From Planctomycetes bacterium B3_Pla (GTDB lineage Bacteria > Planctomycetota > Phycisphaerae > Sedimentisphaerales > Anaerobacaceae): a DNA stretch of 64,000 nucleotides. This document shows positions 1-8,791 of this stretch, piece after piece; the stretch's first letter is position 1; the number at the start of each line of letters is the position of its first letter. A program made the translations under genes and the position numbers. The stretch is from contig NJBM01000002.1 of assembly GCA_005223045.1 (NCBI GenBank), positions 431,982 to 495,981 on the forward strand, read 5' to 3'. The notes under the pieces were generated by a model, which ran no database searches, was not told the origin of the DNA, and saw only the letters and a list, made by a program, of their open reading frames with translations.

Positions 1-561
1 GGCACGTTAGGATTAGGCGGCGAACTCACTGCGGGGATTGCTCCCGATATCAACACCAGGGTGGGCCTTAATACGCTTGATCTGGATTTTGACTGGAATA
101 TATCAGATATAGAATACGATCTGGGATTGGACTTCTTTTCCTTTTCCGCACTGGTTGACTTGTACATAATTGACGATTTCCATCTGACCAGCGGCGTCGT
201 GTTCTTTGACCACAAGCTTAATATGCGCTCGCGACCAACCATTTCCGAAGAGATTGGCGGCGTAGTGTACAGTGCTGCCGATATAGGCACCCTGTACGGC
301 AGCGTCGAAGTCGAAGATGTAGCTCCGTACATCGGTATTGGCTGGGGCAATGCCCTCAACGGCGGAAGATGGGGATTCTACTGCGATCTCGGCGTCGCCT
401 TCATAAACTCTCCCGACGTTGACTTGTCCGCTAACGGTTTAATGGCATCCAACTCGACATTTCAGGCGAATCTGGCAAGAGAAAGAGACGAGATAGAAGA
501 CGACCTGGAGTTCTTCAAATACTATCCTGTTATTTCCATCGGTCTATTCTTCAGGTTTTAG
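1..561 (+). CDS. Outer-membrane beta-barrel-like protein, 5' end cut by window
   Basis: The reading frame is open from base 1, so the gene begins upstream of the window; 186 codons are visible. The protein alternates polar and hydrophobic residues in short strands rich in Asp, Gly and aromatics. It ends in VISIGLFFRF, and a terminal aromatic Phe is the usual recognition signal for BAM-assembled outer-membrane barrels. I infer a porin-like or OmpA-barrel-like outer-membrane protein; no family is recognised. The stop codon lies two bases before the start of the following lipoprotein gene, so the two are probably cotranscribed. A GTG at position 61 could be read as a start, but the in-frame residues before it (GLGGELTAGIAPDIN) look like barrel strand, so it is not the true start. 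Confidence 0.75.
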   Translation, partial: GTLGLGGELTAGIAPDINTRVGLNTLDLDFDWNISDIEYDLGLDFFSFSALVDLYIIDDFHLTSGVVFFDHKLNMRSRPTISEEIGGVVYSAADIGTLYGSVEVEDVAPYIGIGWGNALNGGRWGFYCDLGVAFINSPDVDLSANGLMASNSTFQANLARERDEIEDDLEFFKYYPVISIGLFFRF

Positions 562-563
562 GA

Positions 564-1709
564 ATGATATTACGTTGGTTCGTTGTTTTTCTTTTGTCAT
601 TGCTTGTACTCACGGCGGCCGGGTGCCAGGAGGCGCTGACCTGGGCCGGAGCGAACGTATATCAGGCGGACACCAAGGCCCCCGACTCGAAAACGGCGGC
701 CGAGCTGGTCAGGGAAGGACTCAATGCCAGCCCGCGAATCCGGGTGGGGTACCTGCCGACCCCGACGTTAGGCACGGTTTTCTCCGGTCCTGATGAGTTG
801 GGGCGGCATGGATACAGGCCCAACCTGTCGGAAAGAAACGGCTTGGTATATACCTGCAAAGCAGGCTCCATCGACATTGGCCACGCGCGCAAGGCGGCAG
901 ATTGGACGGTATTCCTCGCCGCCATGACCCATCGGAACATAATGGAAGGCGATGCCGAATTCTCGTTTAGATTGTATGAACCTTCGCGGTATTTTGTCAG
1001 GCTGACTTTCCCGGAAAACTGGAAGGATTTGTCAAACCAGCAAAAGGAGCGCATCGCATACGAGGTCTCCGTAGGTCTTGGCCGATACCTTGCCTTTGTA
1101 GGAGTTACCTGGCACGAAATCATCACGTGGTTCGGCTTCAAGAGCAAGGGCCTGGAGCCGGAGCACCCCTCTGCGTTCACGTGGGAAGAAACATTCTCGA
1201 ATCTTTTCGGCACTCATGTTGCAGCTCTCGCTCTTGACGACACTGAGCACACATTCAACCGGGCGATGACGCTGGCTTTTGACAGAGAGCTTCGCAAACT
1301 GGATGCCAGGCCGGGCCATGTATCGAGGCGCGCCGCCGAAAGCGTCAGAGGTCCGTGGTTTACAGGGGATTTCTTCTTCATCGTTATGAAAAAGAGAAAC
1401 CTCGATCTTGGCCTCGATGACGGTTTTGTCACACCAACGCTCATCCCCTCGGTCTCCGAGTGCCAGGGAGCGGAGGCTCAACCGTTTCCGGCGCCCGATC
1501 TCGATTTTCTTTCAGAATATGGATTCGGAGTCAAGTTTGAGATTGAACCGAAAATATGGGAGGCGGACGCCATCCTTGATATTGCATACGCCGGCGCCGG
1601 CCCGAGAAGAAATTGCTTGGAACCTGTTATTCACCTTGCCCCAATCATGGCTTATATCCGGCAGGATGCAATAAAGAGATACGGTTCTGAGCCGGGACTA
1701 TACCGGTAG
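564..1709 (+). CDS. Exported lipoprotein, possibly DUF4056 family
   Basis: This 381-residue protein starts with a lipoprotein signal peptide: a basic start, a hydrophobic stretch and the lipobox LTAAGC, with the lipidated Cys at about residue 21. The mature part opens with a stretch containing RIRVGYLPTPTLGTVF and later RNGLVYTCKAGSIDIGHARKA, which resembles the uncharacterised DUF4056 family as I remember it (family assignment not verified). It has conserved-looking His, Trp and Asp residues but no catalytic motif I can name. The start follows a TAGGA ribosome-binding stretch that overlaps the end of the upstream barrel gene, so translation of the two is likely coupled. A role at the outer membrane next to the barrel protein is inferred only from position. 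Confidence 0.75.
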   Translation: MILRWFVVFLLSLLVLTAAGCQEALTWAGANVYQADTKAPDSKTAAELVREGLNASPRIRVGYLPTPTLGTVFSGPDELGRHGYRPNLSERNGLVYTCKAGSIDIGHARKAADWTVFLAAMTHRNIMEGDAEFSFRLYEPSRYFVRLTFPENWKDLSNQQKERIAYEVSVGLGRYLAFVGVTWHEIITWFGFKSKGLEPEHPSAFTWEETFSNLFGTHVAALALDDTEHTFNRAMTLAFDRELRKLDARPGHVSRRAAESVRGPWFTGDFFFIVMKKRNLDLGLDDGFVTPTLIPSVSECQGAEAQPFPAPDLDFLSEYGFGVKFEIEPKIWEADAILDIAYAGAGPRRNCLEPVIHLAPIMAYIRQDAIKRYGSEPGLYR

Positions 1710-2329
1710 GCGGGATAAACCTTCTCTCGCCGGCGCAAGGCGGAATATAAAGAAGAAGCCCCTGCTTGAAGGAGAATATTTTTGCGGAAATAGCGGTTAA
1801 GTTTCTGCAGCCGCTACGTCGGACGTGAACCGGATTTTCTGCCGGCCCGTGGCGAACGCATTGTCGTCCGAGCGTCAGAAAAGCGGGCCGAGAACTGGAG
1901 TCAGGAGAAAATTCGTCTCGGCCCGCATCCACGGGTTTCCCCCCCTAATATATAATACGAGCGCCAACGTATGGGGGTTCGGGAGCATTAAGCCCGGAGA
2001 TATCTTCTGTCGCTCGAAAAGCACGATGTCCCGTTCCCAAGCGAGACCTCATACGGCATGCGCTAAGCTGGGATTGTCCTCGTGCGGCGGCAAACGGAGC
2101 GTCTCGGCAAATTAGAGAGATGTATAATGCGCGTGAAGAGGACACAAGAGATGCTTGAGAGTTCGGATAAAACGGCCTATCCGGATCACGCCGGAGTGCC
2201 GGCTTTGCAACCGCCCGGACATCCTCAGGCCTGAGACGACAATTGCCGGCAGGCCGCCGGGCACGGTGAAGAATATCGTCCGAAACACAAGATGGTCTTT
2301 ACAATTACTGCCGGCCAGGCGAGTTCACT
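1710..2329. other. Intergenic stretch with one structured repeat
   Basis: No convincing gene is seen. The notable content is the hairpin repeat at 1883-1960. A tiny open frame at 2127-2234 (35 codons) has no good ribosome-binding site and no recognisable product. The remainder is unremarkable. Confidence 0.5.
1883..1960 (+). repeat. Structured repeat, copy 1: GC-rich hairpin with conserved loop
   Basis: A perfect 10-bp stem (GCGGGCCGAG at 1883-1892 pairing with CTCGGCCCGC at 1917-1926) encloses a loop containing GGAGTCAGGAGAAAATTC. It is followed by a GGGTTTCCCCCC run and TATAATACGA. The same arrangement occurs at 2858-2937. Stem, loop and 3' flank are conserved while the bases between vary, which suggests a conserved RNA or a protein-binding element rather than chance. 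Confidence 0.7.
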
Positions 2330-2668
2330 TTACTTCCAATCGCTTGGCCGCTGCTCCCCTACCTTCTGTGCCCAAGTCCGGCCGCCCTTTTCAAATATAA
2401 CTTTGTCCCCGTGTATGCGGACGACCTTTACACCGTATATCGTGTCTCCCTCGCGCAGTGCTGTCCCGTCGCTAATCACAGCGGAGGAACTATCCTCGCT
2501 GCGGAAGATTGCAGTCACTTCACAGCCCTGGGGCGGAGCTTGATCGGCTTTGGCGGCTTCCATGCGAGCAATCCCTGCCCTGACAATGCAGAAGCAAGCC
2601 AAACAGGCAAGCACCACCAATTCAGCTCTCAGAAGCCGGCACTTTTTCCATTCGACCTTGTTAGCCAT
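2330..2668 (-). CDS. Small single-pass membrane protein, GspC/PilP-like
   Basis: The start at 2668 is preceded by GGAGAAG eight bases upstream and gives 112 residues; a longer frame upstream lacks such a site. One membrane helix (LVVLACLACFCIVRAGIA) follows a short basic N-terminus. The C-terminal half contains VISDGTALREGDTIYGVKVV and KVIFEKGGRTWAQKVGE, the pattern of the small beta domain of GspC/PilP proteins that link inner-membrane and secretin parts of type II secretion or type IV pilus machines. No other secretion gene is adjacent, so the partner is unknown. The function is inferred from the domain pattern alone. Confidence 0.6.
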   Translation of the reverse strand: MANKVEWKKCRLLRAELVVLACLACFCIVRAGIARMEAAKADQAPPQGCEVTAIFRSEDSSSAVISDGTALREGDTIYGVKVVRIHGDKVIFEKGGRTWAQKVGEQRPSDWK

Positions 2669-3455
2669 TTTGTTCTTCTCCGGGAAAATCAGGTTATCCA
2701 CGACGCAAGGGCGTTTCCGTGTCTGGTATATCGGCTGACTGCGAGCCGGACTTGAACCGATATTATGTAACATATAGCTGCCTCCGAAGGTCTTGAAATC
2801 CCACGCCCTGCTTAAGGGCAGCCCAAACGGGCCGGCAAGCTGCCTGTATAAAAAAAGACGGGCCGAGCAAAAGGAGTCAGGAGAGAATTCAACTCGGCCC
2901 GCACCGTGGGTCCCCCCGACCCACTATTATTATACGATTGCCGGCAGCGACAAGTTCAGGGCACAAAACGCACGGATGCTGAAATTCACTCAAACGTCAA
3001 TAAAGCGCAAAAAGAAAGGCCCTGGAACAAACCAGAGCCAATTGTAAAACTATCTTGGAGGATAACATTATTATACCCTATTTTCGTCGCCTCGTCAAGG
3101 ACTTTTTCTAAAACCACGACAACGTCCTGTAATGTCAACCACGAAGGCACGAAGAACCACGAAGAAAAACAATAATCAATAGTCAATAATCAATAATCAA
3201 TGTCTCGAGGCCCCTACAAAATCCGATAAAATCCTGTCCAAAAAGACATTGTTTTCCTTTTTTCCTTGCTCGGCAGAGAGACAAATCTATAATTGAACGT
3301 AGCGGATATGATAACTCTGACGCGGCAACGCCGTACTTTGTGCTTTCTTGCTTTACGCCGAGAAGCCTGGGATGTTATACGGACACTCAGAGAGGTCTGG
3401 AGTTTTATATGGAAACCATATATACATAGTTAGCGCTGCGACAAGGAGAATTAGT
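2669..3455. other. Intergenic stretch with structured repeat copy 2
   Basis: This gap separates the GspC-like gene from a small membrane protein gene. It holds the hairpin repeat at 2858-2937 and a short direct-repeat run (AATAATCAAT units around 3170-3200). A CACGAAG motif is repeated at 3140-3165. No gene is seen. Confidence 0.5.
2858..2937 (+). repeat. Structured repeat, copy 2
   Basis: The stem CGGGCCGAG (2859-2867) pairs with CTCGGCCCG (2893-2901). The loop again carries GGAGTCAGGAGA followed by ATTC, and the 3' flank again has GGGTCCCCCC and TATTATACGA. Compared with copy 1 at 1883-1960, differences fall mostly outside stem and loop core. Confidence 0.7.
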
Positions 3456-3728
3456 ATGAGCGAAATCCCAAGTGAAACGCCCGATCTTTCTCCCGCCAGC
3501 CTGCACTTCCAGATTCTCTTGGCGGGTACTGTGATCTTTCTCGTAACACTTTTCTGGCTTACGGACTTGCCTCACACAAACACGTATGAGACACGCGCCG
3601 CCGTGGCGGCGTCGCGGATAGTCATCGGGATACGAATCCTGGGTTGCTACTTGGCGTTTATCAGCGTTGTCCTCGGCCACAAAGTACTACAGAGAAGGGC
3701 CCAGTCTAGATCCGAGGAACAAGACTAG
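3456..3728 (+). CDS. Small two-helix membrane protein
   Basis: The start at 3456 is chosen because AAGGAGA lies seven bases upstream; the open frame extends further upstream without a better site. The product has 90 residues with two membrane segments (about residues 17-35 and 55-77) and a charged tail ending RAQSRSEEQD. I do not recognise a family. It stands alone between two noncoding stretches, so the context says nothing about its role. Confidence 0.6.
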   Translation: MSEIPSETPDLSPASLHFQILLAGTVIFLVTLFWLTDLPHTNTYETRAAVAASRIVIGIRILGCYLAFISVVLGHKVLQRRAQSRSEEQD

Positions 3729-3743
3729 GCGCTAACCAGAACT

Positions 3744-3850
3744 AATTAGGGCCGTTTACTATTTTTAGGCTTCGTTTATGGGCAGTAGGTCATACAAAGA
3801 AGAAAAAGCAGGCTGAAGCTGTAAATAAACAAAAGTAAAAGAACTGAATA
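3744..3850. repeat. Decayed repeat shared with 18281-18400 (inverted)
   Basis: The segment around GAAGAAAAAGCAGGCTG, with TTAGGGCC, CTATTTTTA and GTAAATAAACAAAA in the same order, recurs on the opposite strand at 18281-18400. It contains stops in all frames and looks like the remains of a mobile element or gene tail. Confidence 0.55.
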
Positions 3851-3930
3851 AGGTAACATAAATACTAAAACGTCCCTATTAAAACCCGTCCAATTGATGA
3901 TTGATTAATTGAGCAGAAAGGAGATCCGAA

Positions 3931-4659
3931 ATGAGTACGTATCGAACTGCTACAGCAATCAAGGCACTTATTATCGTCATCCACCTCAGCGCTGCCGGCG
4001 GTATCGGCGAGGAGAAACCCCGTACTGTTGACTTATTGAAGCTATCGAATCCAATCTATGAAGTGGTGGCGGGACGTTGGGAATTCATCTCGGGTGCTCT
4101 TGTGGTTGATGATACGCCGACAGCACGAATGAGTTTTCCATACCGCCCGCCGGCAGAATACGATTACATCGTGACTTTCGTCACCACCAGGCCAGGTGGG
4201 AACATTGCCTTGCTGGTCTCGAAAGGAAAGACCCCCTTCACCTGGAGTCTGAACACGCGTGGCCAGATCGCGCGTCTGGAGGATATCAACGAACACTCGA
4301 TCATTAGTAATCCGTGTCTCAGGAAATATGTGATCGAGCCTTGGAAGCAGTACACAGCCCAAGTCCGCGTCCGCAAAACAGGCGTGACTTGTCTCATCAA
4401 CGGTCAAGTGGTTCTTAAAGAGTATAAGACGGACTACAGTGACCTGAGCCGAAACAAGAAGTGGACGATGGAAGACGAACGGCTCTTGGGGCTTGGCGCA
4501 CACAGTGATTTTATGAACATCGTTCTTGAAGCTAAAGTCCGTGAAGTCACTGGTCAGGGGAGAATACTTCAGAAGAAGCCCAGAACGCGTGGTCGCCGCA
4601 CTCGTCCTCGGCAGAGGCGTTCGAAAACTGTCGAGAACGAGGCTGTTGAGAAGGAGTAG
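3931..4659 (+). CDS. Secreted DUF1080/concanavalin-like protein
   Basis: The product has 242 residues. A start with GGAG eight bases upstream is followed by an uncleaved or weak signal segment (ALIIVIHLSAAGGI). The body, including VAGRWEFISGALVVDD, YDYIVTFVTTRPGGNIALLV, WKQYTAQVRVRKTGVTCLIN and DFMNIVLEAKVREVTG, is the jelly-roll pattern of DUF1080 / concanavalin-like domains common in Planctomycetota, which usually bind or cleave sugars. The last 40 residues are very basic (KKPRTRGRRTRPRQRRSK) and may bind polyanions or cell wall. No catalytic residues are identifiable, so an enzymatic role is not claimed. Confidence 0.65.
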   Translation: MSTYRTATAIKALIIVIHLSAAGGIGEEKPRTVDLLKLSNPIYEVVAGRWEFISGALVVDDTPTARMSFPYRPPAEYDYIVTFVTTRPGGNIALLVSKGKTPFTWSLNTRGQIARLEDINEHSIISNPCLRKYVIEPWKQYTAQVRVRKTGVTCLINGQVVLKEYKTDYSDLSRNKKWTMEDERLLGLGAHSDFMNIVLEAKVREVTGQGRILQKKPRTRGRRTRPRQRRSKTVENEAVEKE

Positions 4660-4660
4660 C

Positions 4661-4944
4661 GTAGGGTGGGGCTTGCCCCACCTTCAAGAATGTCACGTGC
4701 GTTGGTCGGTGGGCTAAAGCCCAGTACGTGTTTAGCCGGACAAGGGATATGCGAACCGACGGTTATTTCGACCGGAGTCCCAACGCCAGTTGGGACGAAG
4801 CGGAGAAATCGATTCTAAATAGATCTCTCCATTCCGCCTTCGACTACAGTCGAGATGACGATCGGGTGGCAGCCTCATCCTGATTGTCGTTTATCAGGAT
4901 GGGGATGGCTGACTTCCGCTAAACACGTACAAAGCCCACCCTAC
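4661..4944. mobile_element. MITE-like 284-bp inverted-repeat element
   Basis: The segment starts GTAGGGTGGG and ends CCCACCCTAC. Inner arms also pair: GTACGTGTTTAGC (about 4722-4735) with GCTAAACACGTAC (about 4918-4930). No open frame is present. The terminal GTAGGGTG is shared with the smaller elements at 5319-5463 and 15685-15829, suggesting mobilisation by related transposases. It begins directly after the stop of the preceding gene. Confidence 0.6.
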
Positions 4945-5074
4945 ATTTCTGCGTAGCTTTGGGACACAAACATCGGCTGGAATTAAGTCGTTAGGTTCGG
5001 GGCATGTCATATTAACGGCATTGGCAAACATGCTTGGCCTGAGCGAGGCCGAATGGGTTGTCCATCCTACCAAC

Positions 5075-5313
5075 CCGAATGATTTGGCATGGTCAGGCTA
5101 TTTTGTTAGCATGTCCACCATCAGGTTCCAGAATCGCTGCTCGTCGATGGTCATTAGGATTCGGGCTTTTTGGGTGCCGGCGGGGCCTTGTTTGCGGTAG
5201 CCGAGGCTTCGGCCGTAATCCAGGCCGTAATCGGAATTTACGTCAACCCAGCGGGTCTCTTCTTCGACAATCAAGGTAGGATCGATGACAACTGCCGCGG
5301 CGATGGTGTCCCA
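5075..5313 (-). pseudogene. Duplicated 3' tail of the nucleoside hydrolase gene
   Basis: About 240 bp match the end of the intact gene at 5654-5892 with only scattered changes, including the stop region and about 15 bases beyond it. Homology stops abruptly at CCCAG (5313), six bases before the miniature element at 5319. It encodes only the last 70 or so residues (RILMTIDE...NLMVDML) and has no start, so it is a nonfunctional remnant of a tandem duplication or of recombination with a second allele. Confidence 0.8.
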
Positions 5314-5318
5314 GTTTG

Positions 5319-5463
5319 GTAGGGTGCGATGAATCGCACCGATTCTTAGAAAATAAAATCATGCCGGACTGTATTTGATGGTTTCGTGCGTGTGGGATAT
5401 ATTTTTTGCAGGACGGGTAAATGAATTTATATAATTTGAATGGTGCGTTTTAACGCACCCTAC
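5319..5463. mobile_element. Miniature element family A, copy 1 (145 bp)
   Basis: It is bounded by GTAGGGTGCG and CGCACCCTAC; each end folds further (GGTGCG/CGCACC). A copy of identical length in opposite orientation lies at 15685-15829 with the same internal landmarks (ATTTATATAATT, CCATCAAATAC on one strand). There is no coding capacity. The outermost TA may be the target duplication, as for IS630/Tc1-type MITEs (inference). Confidence 0.8.
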
Positions 5464-5676
5464 GTGATCGGCTGGAATTAAATATCGTGGCCCCGGGTTA
5501 ATCGTGGGACACCTTATTTATTTCTCCCTTTCATTGTAGGGAATTAGCAAATCCGGACTTAAGGGTGTCCGTCTGCCCCATAGGGGGTACATTTTTCTAT
5601 GAGTTGTGCTTGATAATGATAGGTTTTGATAGAGGATAGCCAACTGATTCTGCCCGAATGATTTTGCACGGTCAGG

Positions 5677-6744
5677 TTATTTTGTGAGCATGTCCACCAT
5701 CAGGTTCCAGAAGCGGTGCTCGTCGATGGTCATTAGGATTCGGGCTTTTTGTGTGCCGGCGGGGCCTTGTTTGCGGTAGCCGAGGCTTCGGCCGTAGTCC
5801 AGGCCGTAATCGGAATTGACGTCCACCCAGCGGGTTTCTTCTTTGACAATCAACGTCGGATCGATGACAACCGCCGCGGCGATAGTGTCCCAGACTAATC
5901 GAGTATAGCGAGCATTTCGCTTGAACTCCGGCCCGTATTTGTCCCGAAACATCGCTGCAATTGCCGTATCGGTGGCTGTGATGCGCTCGTAGAGTTTCTT
6001 GTTGAAATGATATTTCTCGCAGACGTCCAATCCAACGATGAGCTGATCAGCGAACGGCGCCCGAACGCACATCTTGGCCGCCTCCGGATCGAACCACCAG
6101 TTGAACTCGGCAGCCGGGGTGGTGTTGCCCGGCACATCGAACGCCCCGCCCATGTAAACAACGCTCTTAATCAGGGGGATGATCTCCGGGGCCAGTCTTA
6201 TTGCGATTGCCAGGTTCGTGCACGGGCCTATCGGCATGACGGTGACCTGGCCCGGATTGGCCTTGATTGTGTCTATTAGAAAAGTCACTGCATGGTCATC
6301 CACAGGCTCTATCGCCGGCGCGCCTCCGAATTCGGCGCGGCACACGTCCAGATACGATGCCGGCTCAACCCTTCCGAAGCAGCCGACATAAGGCGAGCTG
6401 TAACCGAACATTTTGCGCTCAACTTCAATCGTTTCATAGCGACCAGCCCGGAGCGGATAACGCGTCCCCATCGCGACCGGAATATCCCTGCGCTTCAGCA
6501 CCTCAAGCTGGCGCAGAGTGTATGCTGTCCCCTCCGACAGCCATGTGTTGCCGGGAACTACTGTCACGCCGAGCAGTTCTATATCCGGATGGTTCGCGAG
6601 CATCATCATCGCCACGCCGTCGTCGTACAGGACGACCATATCGGTATCGAGGATGACCTTCTCTTTGGCGGCTCCGGCTGAACCCAGAGCTGCAAGCAGT
6701 AATAGTCCAACAAACACAATACGATAGTGTTTCGGTATAAGCAT
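5677..6744 (-). CDS. Exported inosine-uridine-type nucleoside hydrolase
   Basis: The 355-residue protein starts with a signal peptide (IVFVGLLLLAALGSAGAA) and contains the family's Ca-binding N-terminal motif as DTDMVVLYDDGVA (Asp33, Asp35, Asp41, Asp42). It also has VMPIGPCTNLAIAIR and VYMGGAF, both typical of the IUNH fold. The family cleaves the N-glycosidic bond of ribonucleosides; export suggests periplasmic nucleoside scavenging. GGAG precedes the ATG by ten bases. The usual C-terminal HD pair is replaced by WDTIAAAVVIDP, so substrate preference may differ. A truncated duplicate of its tail lies just downstream (5075-5313). Confidence 0.85.
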   Translation of the reverse strand: MLIPKHYRIVFVGLLLLAALGSAGAAKEKVILDTDMVVLYDDGVAMMMLANHPDIELLGVTVVPGNTWLSEGTAYTLRQLEVLKRRDIPVAMGTRYPLRAGRYETIEVERKMFGYSSPYVGCFGRVEPASYLDVCRAEFGGAPAIEPVDDHAVTFLIDTIKANPGQVTVMPIGPCTNLAIAIRLAPEIIPLIKSVVYMGGAFDVPGNTTPAAEFNWWFDPEAAKMCVRAPFADQLIVGLDVCEKYHFNKKLYERITATDTAIAAMFRDKYGPEFKRNARYTRLVWDTIAAAVVIDPTLIVKEETRWVDVNSDYGLDYGRSLGYRKQGPAGTQKARILMTIDEHRFWNLMVDMLTK

Positions 6745-6883
6745 AGTCCAATGTCTCCTTTCAGCGCCGTGAATCGTCTGCGATAGAGTACCATGTCTGC
6801 CTCGAAACGTCGAGCTTTATCGCTGTTTAGGCGCTGCGTTCGCTGAAGATGGGTGGTTATCCGGTGGACTGTGCGGGCGGCCC

Positions 6884-8620
6884 TTAATTTTTGATTTGCA
6901 GAGCTAAGATTGTGCGGTCATCGCCTTGCTTTGCATCTTTTGAGAAAGTCTGTGATTCGCTGACGATGGCTTCGACCAATTCCTTTACCTTCCGGCCGCG
7001 ATTTGCCTCTAAGAAATCCTCAAGCCTGTCGGTCCCGTACAGTTCTGCTTCGACATTGCGATTTTCGACTATTCCGTCCGACACAAACAGAATGATGTCC
7101 TCCGCACCCAGATCCAGTCGGGCCGGCTTGATATCGATGTCCCGATCTATACCCATCAGCAGGGTGCCCCCGCCGGTAATGACGGAGATAACATCCTGCT
7201 CTGCTGCCGGTATCCGCCAGGGTTGCGGATTGTGCCCGCCGTTGACGTAACTTAGCTCGCCCGTCGAGCAATCATAGACCGCGACGAACACAGCGGCGAA
7301 ATTACCGGCAGGTATTAACCGGCATAAAGTGGAATTGAGCACGCTCACGAATTCGGGCAATGTCATTTTGCTGTCGATCCACGAGGCGAAAGTCGTTTTC
7401 AGGATGCCCGTGACGAACGCCGCGGCCATGCCGTGACCGCTGACGTCGCTAAACAAAATCGCTATTTTGTTCTCGTCCAGAGCCTGCACGTCGTAGTAAT
7501 CCCCTCCCACCTCCTCGACGGGATCGAAGCTGACGGCCCAGTTGATTCGCTCCGAAAGCTGTCCGTTGGTCAAATCCGGCAGGAATTTCCTCTGGATGAC
7601 CTGGGCGCGGAGCAGGTCGGCCTTGATCTGCTCGGCATAGGTCTTGACTTCGCGATACGCTTTAGTCAGTTGGTAGTCCTTTTCTTCGTTGTCGTATTCG
7701 ACGCTCCCTGCGACCATGAAGAACACGTAAACAAGGCCGGCAAGAAGTAAAGCCACGGGCGCCGATATCGTGATTTGATGCCAACTGCCGTGCATATAGG
7801 AGTAGATAATGCTGGGGCCTATGGCAATGGCTCCGACCAACACGGCATATCTCGGTGCGGCATGAAACAAGGCGCGGTGATCGTGAAAATTCCTGTGCTT
7901 CTGCTCGAACCACCGCATGAGCCGGCTGAAAGCCAGCGTGCAATAAGTATAAGTAATGACCAACGTTTCGCCTTTGATCGAAACGCATGTGCACGCTGTG
8001 TGAAGACCGTTTTCGCCCAGCAAGTGGCCGACGATGCCCCGGGGATTTCGGCCGTCATGACGCCTGGCGAGTCTCCGGCGATACGAATAAAGCAAAACCA
8101 TGATGTCCACAACCTGATTTCTCTCAAGGCGGGAATCGAGCTCAATGCACCTGATGCCTAATGAACGCAGGAAATCCCAGAGCAGTTGATAATCGTCCAG
8201 CAAATCGGAGTATTTCTTAGCGCCGATTCTCATTAACCCGCCGAGCCCGTCATGGCCCAGCTCGACCAGAATCCTGCTCTCGTGCGCCTGGCCGGCGAGA
8301 ACGACAGCGTCGGACTCCACCCAGCTTGCGAAACGCTGGATGTCCCGCCATAAACAGGTCCTTCGCACAAGGAGGCTGCCGAGCTTTTGATACGCTCTGC
8401 TTGCGATGCCGGGTGACAATAATTTGCCCCCGGTATCCTGATTATCTGAAGAAGCGGTGGAATCCACTATAAGGCCCCTTAACTTACCCACTGTCCTGTA
8501 GTTCTTCCAACTCCGATGACTTATTACAAGTCTTTTGAGAAGTTCGGCACAAAAATCCTTCTTGCATCCTTTGACATTCGCAGGAACAGTTCTCTTCATC
8601 CGGTATCTACGAACGGACAT
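6884..8620 (-). CDS. Membrane-bound SpoIIE/RsbU-type PP2C phosphatase
   Basis: It has 578 residues. The N-terminal 230 residues are of unknown fold; two membrane helices follow (about 256-275 and 286-305), then a short linker with coiled-coil character (about 315-345) and a C-terminal SpoIIE phosphatase domain. Metal-binding motifs are all present: GGDYYD (372-377), SDVSGHG (391-397), GGHNP, SDGIVE and DDRTILAL. Such enzymes dephosphorylate anti-sigma antagonists with STAS domains. A STAS protein lies 12 kb away at 20643, so a partner relation is possible but not shown. The start (8620 or 8599) is uncertain because no clear ribosome-binding site is seen. It is transcribed divergently from the adaptor gene at 8792. 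Confidence 0.85.
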   Translation of the reverse strand: MSVRRYRMKRTVPANVKGCKKDFCAELLKRLVISHRSWKNYRTVGKLRGLIVDSTASSDNQDTGGKLLSPGIASRAYQKLGSLLVRRTCLWRDIQRFASWVESDAVVLAGQAHESRILVELGHDGLGGLMRIGAKKYSDLLDDYQLLWDFLRSLGIRCIELDSRLERNQVVDIMVLLYSYRRRLARRHDGRNPRGIVGHLLGENGLHTACTCVSIKGETLVITYTYCTLAFSRLMRWFEQKHRNFHDHRALFHAAPRYAVLVGAIAIGPSIIYSYMHGSWHQITISAPVALLLAGLVYVFFMVAGSVEYDNEEKDYQLTKAYREVKTYAEQIKADLLRAQVIQRKFLPDLTNGQLSERINWAVSFDPVEEVGGDYYDVQALDENKIAILFSDVSGHGMAAAFVTGILKTTFASWIDSKMTLPEFVSVLNSTLCRLIPAGNFAAVFVAVYDCSTGELSYVNGGHNPQPWRIPAAEQDVISVITGGGTLLMGIDRDIDIKPARLDLGAEDIILFVSDGIVENRNVEAELYGTDRLEDFLEANRGRKVKELVEAIVSESQTFSKDAKQGDDRTILALQIKN

Positions 8621-8791
8621 TTCTGTTGTTCGGAGCCATCCGGCGGGCAGGAAACACCCGAACGTTATTTGCCGGCCGGCGTATTGAATTTAAAGTGGTT
8701 GCAATCCGGACCCGGATTTAGTAGCATGATGGATTCAGGAGTATTGGCAGGTTTTCAGGTCGAGTTTACAGGGATTTCGAGAGCAAAAGTA

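Larger units (their letters stand above)
4945..5676. other. Gap with duplicated gene tail and miniature element
   Basis: Beyond the annotated pseudogene tail (5075-5313) and miniature element (5319-5463), the phrase ATCGGCTGGAATTAA occurs twice (about 4973 and 5466). AATCCGGACTTAAGG near 5550 resembles an IS1380-type end (compare 42863-42882). No gene is seen. Confidence 0.4.

Noticed and set aside
1883..2937. Cobalamin riboswitch
   Set aside because: Only the AGTCAGGAGA-like segment matches; the other conserved blocks and a downstream B12 gene are absent.
8516..8791. N-terminal extension of the HlyD-like protein
   Set aside because: Overlaps the start of the divergent phosphatase gene and has no signal-anchor character; the anchor fits a start at 8792.
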